From Neoechinorhynchus agilis (lineage: Eukaryota; Acanthocephala), in NCBI GenBank assembly GCA_051530055.1, contig JBMGUZ010000021.1, positions 1-38,203 on the forward strand: a stretch of DNA of 38,203 nucleotides, read 5' to 3'. The translations under genes and the position numbers were made by a program. The notes under the pieces are model-generated. The model was not told the DNA's origin. It saw only the letters and a list, made by a program, of their open reading frames with translations, and searched no databases. Within the stretch, counting starts at the first letter, position 1. Each line of letters opens with the position of its first letter. Positions 13,294 to 26,565 of this stretch are shown one piece after another.

Positions 13294-13911
13294 GAACCGC
13301 TAGTTACTGTTTGTTTGTTATTTACGCTTTAGGTGCCCTTTAGAAAGTTGTTCGATTTTTGCCCACTGAAGATGTTCAGCAAAGGAAACTTCTTGCAGTT
13401 TGCGTCTAACCGATTTAAGGTATTTGTTCTTTGGTCTTTTCCGCCTATTATTAACAAATTAATAAACTCTAAGAATAATTAAGAGAAAGTGTCACATCCG
13501 ATTATGCAAAAGCTTAGATTTAACTCCAGTATGAAATTTTTCTTAAATTTCTAGTTCCCTCGGAGACTCAATGAGCCAATATCTTCATCGGGCATCGGTT
13601 TAGAACCGCTACTTACTGTTTGTTAGTTATTTACGCTTAAGGTGCCCTTTAGAAAGCTGTTCGATTTTTGAACACTAAAGATGTTCAGGAAAGGAAACTT
13701 CTTGCAGTTTGCGTCTTACTTATTTCCGGTATCTTTTCTTTGATCTTTTCCGCGTATTGTTAACAAATTATAAAACTTTAGGAATAATTAAGAGAAAGTG
13801 TCACATCGGATTATGCAAAAGCTTGGATTTAACTCCATTATTAAATTTTTCTTTAATTTCTAGTTCCCTCGGTGACTCAATGAGCCAATATCTTCATCGG
13901 GCATCGGTTTA

Positions 13912-14830
13912 GAACCGCTACTTACTGTTTGTTAGTTATTTACGCTTTAGGTGCCCTTTAGAAAGTTGTTCGATTTTTGCCCACTTAAGATGTTCAGCAA
14001 AGGAAACTTCTTGCAGTTTGCGTCTGACTGATTTAAGGTATTTGTTCTTTGATCTTTTCCGCGTATTATTAACAAATTATAAAACTTTAAGAATAATTAA
14101 GAGAAAGTGTCACATCGGATTATGCAAAAGCTTAGATTTAACTCCAGTATGAAATTTTTCTTTAATTTCTAGTTCCCTCGGAGACTCAATGAGCCAATAT
14201 CTTCATCGGGCATCGGTTTAGAACCGCTACTTACTGTTTGTTAGTAATGAACGCTTTAGGTGCCCTTTAGAAAGTTGTTCGATTTTTGCCCACTTAAGAT
14301 GTTCAGCAAAGGAAACTTCTTGCAGTTTGCGTCTGACTGATTTCCGGTATTTTTTTTTGATCTTTTCCGCGTATTGTTAACAAATTATAAAACTTTAAGA
14401 ATAATTAAGAGAAAGTGTCACATCGGATTATGCAAAAGCTTAGATTTAACTCCATTATTACTTTAATTTCTAGTTCCCTCGGAGACTCAATGAGCCAATA
14501 TCTTAATCGGGCATCGGTTTAGAACTGCCACTTACTGTTTGTTAGTAATGAACGCTTTAGGTGCCCTTTAGAAAGTTGTTCGATTTTTGCCCACTTAAGA
14601 TGTTCAGAAAAATAAACTTCTTGCAGTTTGCGTCTGACTGATTTCCGGTATTTTTTATTTGATCTTTTCCGCGTATTGTTAACAAATTATAAAACTTTAG
14701 GAGTAATTAAGAGAAAGTGTCACATCGGATTATGCAAAAGCTTGGATTTAACTCCGATATTAAATTTTTCTTTAATTTCTAGTTCCCTCGGAGACTCAAT
14801 GAGTCGATATCTTCATCGGGCATCGGTTTA
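13912..14830 (+). repeat. Partial relative of block alpha (M46-M48)
   Basis: Three units in the order GATTTAAGG, then CTTAAG ending in CTTAATCGGG, then CTTAAG/AAAATAAAC with CCGATATT and GAGTCGATATC. This matches the third to fifth units of block alpha. The middle unit carries a private 8-bp deletion, and the third has GAGACTC rather than GAGGCTC. Confidence 0.65.
14221..14521 (+). repeat. 301-bp monomer with 8-bp deletion (M47)
   Basis: CCATTATTACTTTAATTTC stands where the majority reads CCATTATTAAATTTTTCTTT, so eight bases of the T-rich tract are gone. This is the shortest unit in the window. It removes most of one arm-plus-loop of the ATTAAA/TTTAAT inverted repeat. Confidence 0.85.
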
Positions 14831-17301
14831 GAACCGCTACTTACTGTTTGTTAGTAATGAACGCTTTAGGTGCCCTTTAGAAAGTTGTTCGATTTTTGCC
14901 CACTAAAGATGTTCAGCAAAGGAAACTTCTTGCAGTTTGCGTCTAACTGATTTCCGCTATTTTTTATTTGATCTTTTCCGCGCATTGTTAACAAATTATA
15001 AAACTCTAAGAATAATTAAGAGAAAGTGTCACATCGGATTATGCAAAAGCTTGGATATAACTCCATTATTAAATTTTTCTTTAATTTCTAGTTCCCTCGG
15101 AGACTCAATGAGCCAATATCTTCATCGGGCATCGGTTTAGAACCGCTACTTACTGTTTGTTAGTAATGAACGCTTTAGGTGCCCTTTAGAAAGTTGTTCG
15201 ATTTTTGCCCACTGAAGATGTTCAGCAAAGGAAACTTCTTGCAGTTTGCGTCTAACTGATTTCCGGTATTTTTTATTTGATCTTTTCCGCGTATTGTTAA
15301 CAAATTATAAAACTTTAGGAGTAATTAAGAGTAAGTGTCACATCGGATTATGCAAAAGCTTAGATTTAACTCCAGAATTAAATTTTTCTTTAATTTCTAG
15401 TTCCCTCGGAGACTCAATGAGCCAATATCTTCATCGGGCATCGGTTTAGAACCGCTACTTACTGTTTGTTAGTAATGAACGCTTTAGGTGCCCTTTAGAA
15501 AGTTGTTCGATTTTTGCCCACTAAAGATGTTCAGCAAAGGAAACTTCTTGCAGTTTGCGTCTAACTGATTTCCGGTATTTTTTATTTGATCTTTTCCGCG
15601 TATTGTTAACAAATTATAAAACTCTAAGAATAATTAAGAGAAAGTGTCACATCGGATTATGCAAAAGCTTGGATTTAACTCCATTATTAAATTTTTCTTT
15701 AATTTCTAGTTCCCTCGGAGACTCAATGAGCCAATATCTTCATCGGGCATCGGTTTAGAACCGCTACTTACTGTTTGTTAGTAATGAACGCTTTAGGTGC
15801 CCTTTAGAAAGTTGTTCGATTTTTGCCCACTGAAGATGTTCAGAAAGGAAACTTCTTGCAGTTTGCGTCTAACTGATTTCCGGTATTTTTTATTTGATCA
15901 TTTCCGCGTATTGTTAACAAATTATAAAACTTTAAGAATAATTAAGAGAAAGTGTCACATCGGATTATGCAAAAGCTTAGATTTAACTCCAGTATTAAAT
16001 TTTTCTTTAATTTCTAGTTCCCTCGGAGACTCAATGAGCCAATATCTTCATCGGGCATCGGTTTAGAACCGCTACTTACTGTTTGTTAGTAATGAACGCT
16101 TTAGGTGCCCTTTAGAAAGTTGTTCGATTTTTGCCCACTGAAGATGTTCAGGAAAGGAAACTTCTTGCAGTTTGCGTCTAACTGATTTCCGGTATTTTTT
16201 ATTTGATCATTTCCGCGTATTGTTAACAAATTATAAAACTTTAAGAATAATTAAGAGAAAGTGTCACATCGGATTATGCAAAAGCTTAGATTTAACTCCA
16301 GTATTAAATTTTTCTTTAATTTCTAGTTCCCTCGGAGACTCAATGAGCCAATATCTTAATCGGGCATCGGTTTAGAACCGCTACTTACTGTTTGTTAGTA
16401 ATGAACGCTTTAGGTGCCCTTTAGAAAGTTGTTCGATTTTTGCCCACTAAAGATGTTCAGGAAAGGAAACTTCTTGCAGTTTGCGTCTAACTGATTTCCG
16501 GTATTTTTTATTTGATCTTTTCCGCGCATTGTTAACAAATTATAAAACTCTAAGAATAATTAAGAGAAAGTGTCACATCGGATTATGCAAAAGCTTGGAT
16601 ATAACTCCATTATTAAATTTTTCTTTAATTTCTAGTTCCCTCGGAGACTCAATGAGTCGATATCTTCATCGGGCATCGGTTTAGAACCGCTACTTACTGT
16701 TTGTTAGTAATGAACGCTTTAGGTGCCCTTTAGAAAGTTGTTCGATTTTTGCCCACTGAAGATGTTCAGCAAAGGAAACTTCTTGCAGTTTGCGTCTGAC
16801 TGATTTCCGGTATTTTTTATTTGATCTTTTCCGCGTATTGTTAACAAATTATAAAACTTTAGGAATAATTAAGAGAAAGTGTCACATCGGATTATGCAAA
16901 AGCTTAGATTTAACTCCAGTATTAAATTTTTCTTTAATTTCTAGTTCCCTCGGAGACTCAATGAGCCAATATCTTCATCGGGCATCGGTTTAGAACCGCT
17001 ACTTACTGTTTGTTAGTAATGAACGCTTTAGGTGCCCTTTAGAAAGTTGTTCGATTTTTGCCCACTGAAGATGTTCAGCAAAGGAAACTTCTTGCAGTTT
17101 GCGTCTAACTGATTTCCGGTATTTTTTCTTTGATCTTTTCCGCGTATTGTTAACAAATTATAAAACTTTAAGAATAATTAAGAGAAAGTGTCACATCGGA
17201 TTATGCAAAAGCTTAGATTTAACTCCAGTATTAAATTTTTCTTTAATTTCTAGTTCCCTCGGAGACTCAATGAGCCAATATCTTCATCGGGCATCGGTTT
17301 A

Positions 17302-17605
17302 GAACCGCTACTTACTGTTTGTTAGTAATGAACGCTTTAGGTGCCCTTTAGAAAGTTGTTCGATTTTTGCCCACTAAAGATGTTCAGGAAAACTTCTTGC
17401 AGTTTGCGTCTAACTGATTTCCGGTATTTTTATTTGATCTTTTCCGCGTATTGTTAACAAATTATAAAACTCTAAGAATAATTAAGAGAAAGTGTCACAT
17501 CGGATTATGCAAAAGCTTAGATTTAACTCCAGAATTAAATTTTTCTTTAATTTCTAGTTCCCTCGGAGACTCAATGAGCCAATATCTTCATCGGGCATCG
17601 GTTTA
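17302..17605 (+). repeat. 304-bp monomer (M57)
   Basis: CAGGAAAACTTC replaces CAGGAAAGGAAACTTC, a 4-bp loss probably by slippage between the two GGAAA copies. The T run after GGTA is also one base shorter, giving 304 bp. Confidence 0.8.
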
Positions 17606-17914
17606 GAACCGCTACTTACTGTTTGTTAGTAATGAACGCTTTAGGTGCCCTTTAGAAAGTTGTTCGATTTTTGCCCACTGAAGATGTTCAGGAAAGGAAA
17701 CTTCTTGCAGTTTGCGTCTGACTGATTTCCGGTATTTTTTATTTGATCATTTCCGCGTATTGTTAACAAATTATAAAACTTTAAGAATAATTAAGAGAAA
17801 GTGTCACATCGGATTATGCAAAAGCTTAGATTTAACTCCAGTATTAAATTTTTCTTTAATTTCTAGTTCCCTCGGAGACTCAATGAGCCAATATCTTCAT
17901 CGGGCATCGGTTTA

Positions 17915-19768
17915 GAACCGCTACTTACTGTTTGTTAGTAATGAACGCTTTAGGTGCCCTTTAGAAAGTTGTTCGATTTTTGCACACTAAAGATGTTCAG
18001 GAAAGGAAACTTCTTGCAGTTTGCGTCTGACTGATTTCCGGTATCTTTTCTTTGATCATTTCCGCGTATTGTTAACAAATTATAAAACTTTAAGAATAAT
18101 TAAGAGAAAGTGTCACATCGGATTATGCAAAAGCTTAGATTTAACTCCAGTATGAAATTTTTCTTTAATTTCTAGTTCCCTCGGAGACTCAATGAGCCAA
18201 TATCTTCATCGGGCATCGGTTTAGAACCGCTACTTACTGTTTGTTAGTAATGAACGCTTTAGGTGCCCTTTAGAAAGTTGTTCGATTTTTGCCCACTAAA
18301 GATGTTCAGGAAAGGAAACTTCTTGCAGTTTGCGTCTGACTGATTTCCGGTATCTTTTCTTTGATCATTTCCGCGTATTGTTAACAAATTATAAAACTTT
18401 AAGAATAATTAAGAGAAAGTGTCACATCGGATTATGCAAAAGCTTAGATTTAACTCCATTATTAAATTTTTCTTTAATTTCTAGTTCCCTCGGAGACTCA
18501 ATGAGCCAATATCTTCATCGGGCATCGGTTTAGAACCGCTACTTACTGTTTGTTAGTAATGAACGCTTTAGGTGCCCTTTAGAAAGTTGTTCGATTTTTG
18601 CCCACTGAAGATGTTCAGGAAAGGAAACTTCTTGCAGTTTGCGTCTGACTGATTTCCGGTATCTTTTCTTTGATCATTTCCGCGTATTGTTAACAAATTA
18701 TAAAACTTTAAGAATAATTAAGAGAAAGTGTCACATCGGATTATGCAAAAGCTTAGATTTTACTCCATTATTAAATTTTTCTTTAATTTCTAGTTCCCTC
18801 GGAGACTCAATGAGCCAATATCTTCATCGGGCATCGGTTTAGAACCGCTACTTACTGCTTGTTATTAATGAAAGCTTAAGGTGCCCTTTAGAAAGTTGTT
18901 CGATTTTTGCCCACTGAAGATGTTCAGCAAAGGAAACTTCTTGCAGTTTGCGTCTAACTGATTTAAGGTATTTGTTATTTGATCTTTTCCGCGTATTATT
19001 AACAAATTATAAAACTCTAAGAATAATTAAGAGAAAGTGTCACATCGGATTATGCAAAAGCTTGGATTTTACTCCATTATTAAATTTTTCTTTAATTTCT
19101 AGTTCCCTCGGAGACTCAATGAGCCAATATCTTAATCGGGCATCGGTTTAGAACCGCTACTTACTGTTTGTTAGTAATGAACGCTTTAGGTGCCCTTTAG
19201 AAAGTTGTTCGATTTTTGCCCACTTAAGATGTTCAGGAAAATAAACTTCTTGCAGTTTGCGTCTGACTGATTTCCGGTATTTTTTATTTGATCTTTTCCG
19301 CGTATTGTTAACAAATTATAAAACTTTAAGAATAATTAAGAGAAAGTGTCACATCGGATTATGCAAAAGCTTAGATTTAACTCCATTATTAATTTTTTCT
19401 TTAATTTCTAGTTCCCTCGGAGACTCAATGAGCCAATATCTTAATCGGGCATCGGTTTAGAACTGCCACTTACTGTTTGTTAGTAATGAACGCTTTAGGT
19501 GCCCTTTAGAAAGTTGTTCGATTTTTGCCCACTTAAGATGTTCAGGAAAATAAACTTCTTGCAGTTTGCGTCTGACTGATTTCCGGTATTTTTTATTTGA
19601 TCTTTTCCGCGTATTGTTAACAAATTATAAAACTTTAGGAATAATTAAGAGAAAGTGTCACATCGGATTATGCAAAAGCTTGGATTTAACTCCGATATTA
19701 AATTTTTCTTTAATTTCTAGTTCCCTCGGAGGCTCAATGAGTCGATATCTTCATCGGGCATCGGTTTA
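17915..19768 (+). repeat. Higher-order block alpha, copy 2 (M59-M64)
   Basis: Six monomers in the alpha order, with one unit more than the other copies: two TATCTTTTCTTTG/CCATTATT units (18224 and 18533) stand where copies 1 and 3 have one. The unit at 18842 has the GATTTAAGG and TGAAAGCTTAAGG marks, that at 19151 has CTTAAG/GAAAATAAAC/TTAATTTTTT, and that at 19460 has CCGATATT, GGAGGCTC and GAGTCGATATC. It differs from the other copies at several sites, for example AAGAATAATT instead of AAGAACAGTT, and so is an older relative. Confidence 0.78.
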
Positions 19769-20077
19769 GAACCGCTACTTACTGTTTGTTAGTAATGAAC
19801 GCTTTAGGTGCCCTTTAGAAAGTTGTTCGATTTTTGCCCACTGAAGATGTTCAGGAAAATAAACTTCTTGCAGTTTGCGTCTGACTGATTTCCGGTATTT
19901 TTTATTTGATCTTTTCCGCGTATTGTTAACAAATTATAAAACTTTAAGAATAATTAAGAGAAAGTGTCACATCGGATTATGCAAAAGCTTAGATTTAACT
20001 CCATTATTAAATTTTTCTTTAATTTCTAGTTCCCTCGGAGACTCAATGAGCCAATATCTTCATCGGGCATCGGTTTA

Positions 20078-22549
20078 GAACCGCTACTTACTGTTTGTTA
20101 GTAATGAACGCTTTAGGTGCCCTTTAGAAAGTTGTTCGATTTTTGCCCACTGAAGATGTTCAGCAAAGGAAACTTCTTGCAGTTTGCGTCTAACTGATTT
20201 CCGGTATTTTTTCTTTGATCTTTTCCGCGTATTATTAACAAATTATAAAACTCTAAGAATAATTAAGAGAAAGTGTCACATCGGATTATGCAAAAGCTTG
20301 GATTTAACTCCATTATGAAATTTTTCTTTAATTTCTAGTTCCCTCGGAGACTCAATGAGTCGATATCTTCATCGGGCATCGGTTTAGAACCGCTACTTAC
20401 TGTTTGTTAGTAATGGACGCTTTAGGTGCCCTTTAGAAAGTTGTTCGATTTTTGCCCACTGAAGATGTTCAGCAAAGGAAACTTCTTGCAGTTTGCGTCT
20501 AACTGATTTCCGGTATTTTTTATTTGATCTTTTCCGCGTATTGTTAACAAATTATAAAACTTTAGGAGTAATTAAGAGTAAGTGTCACATCGGATTATGC
20601 AAAAGCTTAGATTTAACTCCAGAATTAAATTTTTCTTTAATTTCTAGTTCCCTCGGAGACTCAATGAGCCAATATCTTAATCGGGCATCGGTTTAGAACC
20701 GCTACTTACTGTTTGTTAGTTATTTACGCTTTAGGTGCCCTTTAGAAAGTTGTTCGATTTTTGCCCACTGAAGATGTTCAGCAAAGGAAACTTCTTGCAG
20801 TTTGCGTCTAACTGATTTCCGCTATTTTTTATTTGATCTTTTCCGCGCATTGTTAACAAATTATAAAACTCTAAGAATAATTAAGAGAAAGTGTCACATC
20901 GGATTATGCAAAAGCTTGGATATAACTCCATTATTAAATTTTTCTTTAATTTCTAGTTCCCTCGGAGACTCAATGAGCCAATATCTTCATCGGGCATCGG
21001 TTTAGAACCGCTACTTACTGTTTGTTAGTAATGAACGCTTTAGGTGCCCTTTAGAAAGTTGTTCGATTTTTGCCCACTAAAGATGTTCAGGAAAGGAAAC
21101 TTCTTGCAGTTTGCGTCTGACTGATTTCCGGTATTTGTTCTTTGATCTTTTCCGCGTATTGTTAACAAATTATAAAACTTTAAGAATAATTAAGAGAAAG
21201 TGTCACATCGGATTATGCAAAAGCTTAGATTTAACTCCAGAATTAAATTTTTCTTTAATTTCTAGTTCCCTCGGAGACTCAATGAGTCAATATCTTCATC
21301 GGGCATCGGTTTAGAACCGCTACTTACTGTTTGTTAGTAATGAACGCTTTAGATGCCCTTTAGAAAGTTGTTCGATTTTTGCCCACTGAAGATGTTCAGG
21401 AAAATAAACTTCTTGCAGTTTGCGTCTGACTGATTTCCGGTATTTTTTATTTGATCATTTCCGCGTATTGTTAACAAATTATAAAACTTTAAGAATAATT
21501 AAGAGAAAATGTCACATCGGATTATGAAAAAGCTTAGATTTAACTCCATTATTAAATTTTTCTTTAATTTCTAGTTCCCTCGGAGACTCAATGAGCCAAT
21601 ATCGTCATCGGGCTTCGGTTTAGAACCGCTACTTACTGTTTGTTAGTTATTTACGCTTTAGGTGCCCTTTAGAAAGTTGTTCGATTTTTGCCCACTGAAG
21701 ATGTTCAGCAAAGGAAACTTCTTGCAGTTTGCGTCTAACTGATTTCCGGTATTTGTTCTTTGATCTTTTCCGCGTATTATTAACAAATTATAAAACTCTA
21801 AGAATAATTAAGAGAAAGTGTCACATCGGATTATGCAAAAGCTTGGATTTAACTCCATTATTAAATTTTTCTTTAATTTCTAGTTCCCTCGGAGACTCAA
21901 TGAGCCAATATCTTCATCGGGCATCGGTTTAGAACCGCTACTTACTGTTTGTTAGTAATGAACGCTTTAGGTGCCCTTTAGAAAGTTGTTCGATTTTTGC
22001 CCACTGAAGATGTTCAGCAAAGGAAACTTCTTGCAGTTTGCGTCTAACTGATTTCCGGTATTTTTTATTTGATCTTTTCCGCGTATTGTTAACAAATTAT
22101 AAAACTTTAGGAGTAATTAAGAGTAAGTGTCACATCGGATTATGCAAAAGCTTAGATTTAACTCCAGAATTAAATTTTTCTTTAATTTCTAGTTCCCTCG
22201 GAGACTCAATGAGCCAATATCTTCATCGGGCATCGGTTTAGAACCGCTACTTACTGTTTGTTAGTTATTTACGCTTTAGGTGCCCTTTAGAAAGTTGTTC
22301 GATTTTTGCCCACTGAAGATGTTCAGCAAAGGAAACTTCTTGCAGTTTGCGTCTAACTGATTTCCGCTATTTTTTATTTGATCTTTTCCGCGCATTGTTA
22401 ACAAATTATAAAACTCTAAGAATAATTAAGAGAAAGTGTCACATCGGATTATGCAAAAGCTTAGATTTAACTCCAGAATTAAATTTTTCTTTAATTTCTA
22501 GTTCCCTCGGAGACTCAATGAGCCAATATCTTCATCGGGCATCGGTTTA
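20078..22549 (+). repeat. Five-monomer cycle beta, 1.6 turns (M66-M73)
   Basis: Eight units show the order X-Y-Z-W-V-X-Y-Z, a 1,545-bp cycle. X (20078, 21623) has TATTATTAAC, CTCTAAG and CTTGGATTT. Y (20387, 21932) has AGGAGTAATTAAGAGTAAG and CCAGAATT. Z (20696, 22241) has TTCCGCTATT with CGCATTG. W (21005) has GAGTCAATATC. V (21314) has GAAAATAAAC, GAGAAAATGTC and ATCGTCATCG. X copies are not identical, and the second Z carries CCAGAATT instead of the CTTGGATATAACTCC seen in the first. Confidence 0.72.
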
Positions 22550-24402
22550 GAACCGCTACTTACTGTTTGTTAGTAATGAACGCTTTAGGTGCCCTTTAGA
22601 AAGTTGTTCGATTTTTGCCCACTGAAGATGTTCAGCAAAGGAAACTTCTTGCAGTTTGCGTCTAACTGATTTCCGGTATTTTTTCTTTGATCTTTTCCGC
22701 GTATTGTTAACAAATTATAAAACTCTAAGAATAATTAAGAGAAAGTGTCACATCGGATTATGCAAAAGCTTAGATTTAACTCCAGTATTAAATTTTTCTT
22801 TAATTTCTAGTTCCCTCGGAGACTCAATGAGCCAATATCTTCATCGGGCATCGGTTTAGAACCGCTACTTACTGCTTGTTATTAATGAACGCTTAAGGTG
22901 CCCTTTAGAAAGTTGTTCGATTTTTGAACACTAAAGATGTTCAGGAAAGGAAACTTCTTGCAGTTTGCGTCTGACTGATTTCCGGTATTTTTTATTTGAT
23001 CTTTTCCGCGTATTGTTAACAAATTATAAAACTTTAGGAGTAATTAAGAGAAAGTGTCACATCGGATTATGCAAAAGCTTACATTTAACTCCAGAATTAA
23101 ATTTTTCTTTAATTTCTAGTTCCCTCGGAGACTCAATGAGCCAATATCTTAATCGGGCATCGGTTTAGAACCGCTACTTACTGTTTGTTAGTAATGAACG
23201 CTTTAGGTGCCCTTTAGAAAGTTGTTCGATTTTTGCCCACTGAAGATGTTCAGGAAAGGAAACTTCTTGCAGTTTGCGTCTGACTGATTTCCGGTATTTT
23301 TTATTTGATCTTTTCCGCGTATTGTTAACAAATTATAAAACTTTAGGAATAATTAAGAGAAAGTGTCACATCGGATTATGCAAAAGCTTGGATTTTACTC
23401 CATTATTATATTTTTCTTTAATTTCTAGTTCCCTCGGAGACTCAATGAGCCAATATCTTAATCGGGCATCGGTTTAGAACTGCCACTTACTGTTTGTTAG
23501 TAATGAACGCTTTAGGTGCCCTTTAGAAAGTTGTTCGATTTTTGCCCACTTAAGATGTTCAGGAAAATAAACTTCTTGCAGTTTGCGTCTGACTGATTTC
23601 CGGTATTTTTTATTTGATCTTTTCCGCGTATTGTTAACAAATTATAAAACTTTAGGAGTAATTAAGAGAAAGTGTCACATCGGATTATGCAAAAGCTTAG
23701 ATTTAACTCCAGAATTAAATTTTTCTTTAATTTCTAGTTCCCTCGGAGACTCAATGAGCCAATATCTTCATCGGGCATCGGTTTAGAACCGCTACTTACT
23801 GTTTGTTAGTAATTTACGCTTTAGGTGCCCTTTAGAAAGTTGTTCGATTTTTGCCCACTGAAGATGTTCAGCAAAGGAAACTTCTTGCAGTTTGCGTCTA
23901 ACTATTTCCGGTATTTTTTCTTTGATCTTTTCCGCGTATTATTAACAAATTATAAAACTCTAAGAATAATTAAGAGAAAGTGTCACATCGGATTATACAA
24001 AAGCTTAGATTTAACTCCAGAATTAAATTTTTCTTTAATTTCTAGTTCCCTCGGAGACTCAATGAGCCAATATCTTCATCGGGCATCGGTTTAGAACCGC
24101 TACTTACTGTTTGTTAGTAATGAACGCTTTAGGTGCCCTTTAGAAAGTTGTTCGATTTTTGCCCACTGAAGATGTTCAGGAAAGGAAACTTCTTGCAGTT
24201 TGCGTCTGACTGATTTCCGGTATTTTTTATTTGATCATTTCCGCGTATTGTTAACAAATTATAAAACTTTAAGAATAATTAAGAGAAAGTGTCACATCGG
24301 ATTATGCAAAAGCTTAGATTTAACTCCATTATTAAATTTTTCTTTAATTTCTAGTTCCCTCGGAGACTCAATGAGCCAATATCTTCATCGGGCATCGGTT
24401 TA

Positions 24403-25947
24403 GAACCGCTACTTACTGTTTGTTATTAATGAACGCTTAAGGTGCCCTTTAGAAAGTTGTTCGATTTTTGCACACTAAAGATGTTCAGGAAAGGAAACTT
24501 CTTGCAGTTTGCGTCTGACTGATTTCCGGTATCTTTTCTTTGATCATTTCCGCGTATTGTTAACAAATTATAAAACTTTAAGAATAATTAAGAGAAAGTG
24601 TCACATCGGATTATGCAAAAGCTTAGATTTAACTCCAGTATGAAATTTTTCTTTAATTTCTAGTTCCCTCGGAGACTCAATGAGCCAATATCTTCATCGG
24701 GCATCGGTTTAGAACCGCTACTTACTGTTTGTTATTAATGAACGCTTTAGGTGCCCTTTAGAAAGTTGTTCGATTTTTGCTCACTGAAGATGTTCAGGAA
24801 AGGAAACTTCTTGCAGTTTGCGTCTGACTGATTTCCGGTATCTTTTCTTTGATCATTTCCGCGTATTGTTAACAAATTATAAAACTTTAAGAACAGTTAA
24901 GAGAAAGTGTCACATCGGATTATGCAAAAGCTTAGATTTTGCTCCATTATTAAATTTTTCTTTAATTTCTAGTTCCCTGGGAGACTCAATGAGCCAATAT
25001 CTTCATCGGGCATCGGTTTAGAACCGCTACTTACTGCTTGTTATTAATGAAAGCTTAAGGTGCCCTTTAGAAAGTTGTTCGATTTTTGCCCACTGAAGAT
25101 GTGCAGCAAAGGAAACTTCTTGCAGTTTGCGTCTAACCGATTTAAGGTATTTGTTATTTGATCTTTTCCGCGTATTATTAACAAATTATAAAACTCTAAG
25201 AGTAATTAAGAGAAAGTGTCACATCGGATTATGCAAAAGCTTGGATTTTACTCCATTATTATATTTTTCTTTAATTTCTAGTTCCCTCGGAGACTCAATG
25301 AGCCAATATCTTAATCGGGCATCTGTTAAGAACTGCCACTTACTGTTTGTTAGTAATGAACGCTTTAGGTGCCCTTTAGAAAGTTGTTCGATTTTTGCCC
25401 GCTTAAGATGTTCAGGAAAATAAACTTCTAGCAGTTTGCGTCTGACTGATTTCCGGTATTTTTTATTTGATCTTTTCCGCGTATTGTTAACAAATTATAA
25501 AACTTTAGGAATAATTAAGAGAAAGTGTCACATCGGATTATGCAAAAGCTTAGATTTAACTCCATTATTAATTTTTTCTTTAATTTCTAGTTCCCTCGGA
25601 GACTCAATGAGCCAATATCTTAATCGGGCATCGGTTTAGAACTGCCACTTACTGTTTGTTAGTAATGAACGCTTTAGGTGCCCTTTAGAAAGTTGTTCGA
25701 TTTTTGCCCACTTAAGATGTTCAGGAAAATAAACTTCTTGCAGTTTGCGTCTGACTGATTTCCGGTATTTTTTATTTGATCTTTTCCGCGTATTGTTAAC
25801 AAATTATAAAACTTTAGGAGTAATTAAGAGAAAGTGTCACATCGGATTATGCAAAAGCTTAGATTTAACTCCGATATTAAATTTTTCTTTAATTTCTAGT
25901 TCCCTCGGAGGCTCAATGAGTCGATATCTTCATCGGGCATCGGTTTA
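24403..25947 (+). repeat. Higher-order block alpha, copy 3 (M80-M84)
   Basis: Near-identical counterpart of 35-1579, offset 24,368 bp. Differences I see are GATGTGCAG, AAGAGTAATT and ATCTGTTAAG in the third unit, CTTCTAGCAG in the fourth, and AGGAGTAATT and CTTAGATTT in the fifth. The ATCTGTTAAG change removes the usual in-frame TAG at the unit end, so the open frame starting at 25127 runs on into the next monomer to 25423. After 25947 the two copies diverge: the next unit here is of the TTCCGCTATT/CGCATTG type, whereas at 1580 it is not. Confidence 0.88.
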
Positions 25948-26565
25948 GAACCGCTACTTACTGTTTGTTAGTAATGAACGCTTTAGGTGCCCTTTAGAAA
26001 GTTGTTCGATTTTTGCCCACTAAAGATGTTCAGCAAAGGAAACTTCTTGCAGTTTGCGTCTAACTGATTTCCGCTATTTTTTATTTGATCTTTTCCGCGC
26101 ATTGTTAACAAATTATAAAACTCTAAGAATAATTAAGAGAAAGTGTCACATCGGATTATGCAAAAGCTTGGATTTAACTCCATTATTAAATTTTTCTTTA
26201 ATTTCTAGTTCCCTCGGAGACTCAATGAGCCAATATCTTCATCGGGCATCGGTTTAGAACCGCTACTTACTGTTTGTTAGTAATGAACGCTTTAGGTGCC
26301 CTTTAGAAAGTTGTTCGATTTTTGCCCACTGAAGATGTTCAGGAAAGGAAACTTCTTGCAGTTTGCGTCTGACTGATTTCCGGTATTTTTTATTTGATCA
26401 TTTCCGCGTATTGTTAACAAATTATAAAACTTTAAGAATAATTAAGAGAAAGTGTCACATCGGATTATGCAAAAGCTTAGATTTAACTCCAGTATTAAAT
26501 TTTTCTTTAATTTCTAGTTCCCTCGGAGACTCAATGAGCCAATATCTTCATCGGGCATCGGTTTA

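Larger units (their letters stand above)
1889..13911 (+). repeat. Domain 2: divergent subfamily with 305-310 bp monomers (M7-M45)
   Basis: Thirty-nine monomers spanning 12,023 bp, 28 bp less than 39 units of 309 bp. The common changes are one fewer T in GGTATTTTTATTTG (308-bp units), AATGGACGCTTAAGG near the unit start, CCAGTATGAAAT instead of CCATTATTAAAT, TTTTATTTCTAG, and GGGAATCGG at the unit end. Units of 305-306 bp lie at 3429, 3734, 4040 and 8356; units of 310 bp at 4345 and 9279. The stretch from about 13294 to 13911 is transitional towards domain 3. Confidence 0.85.
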
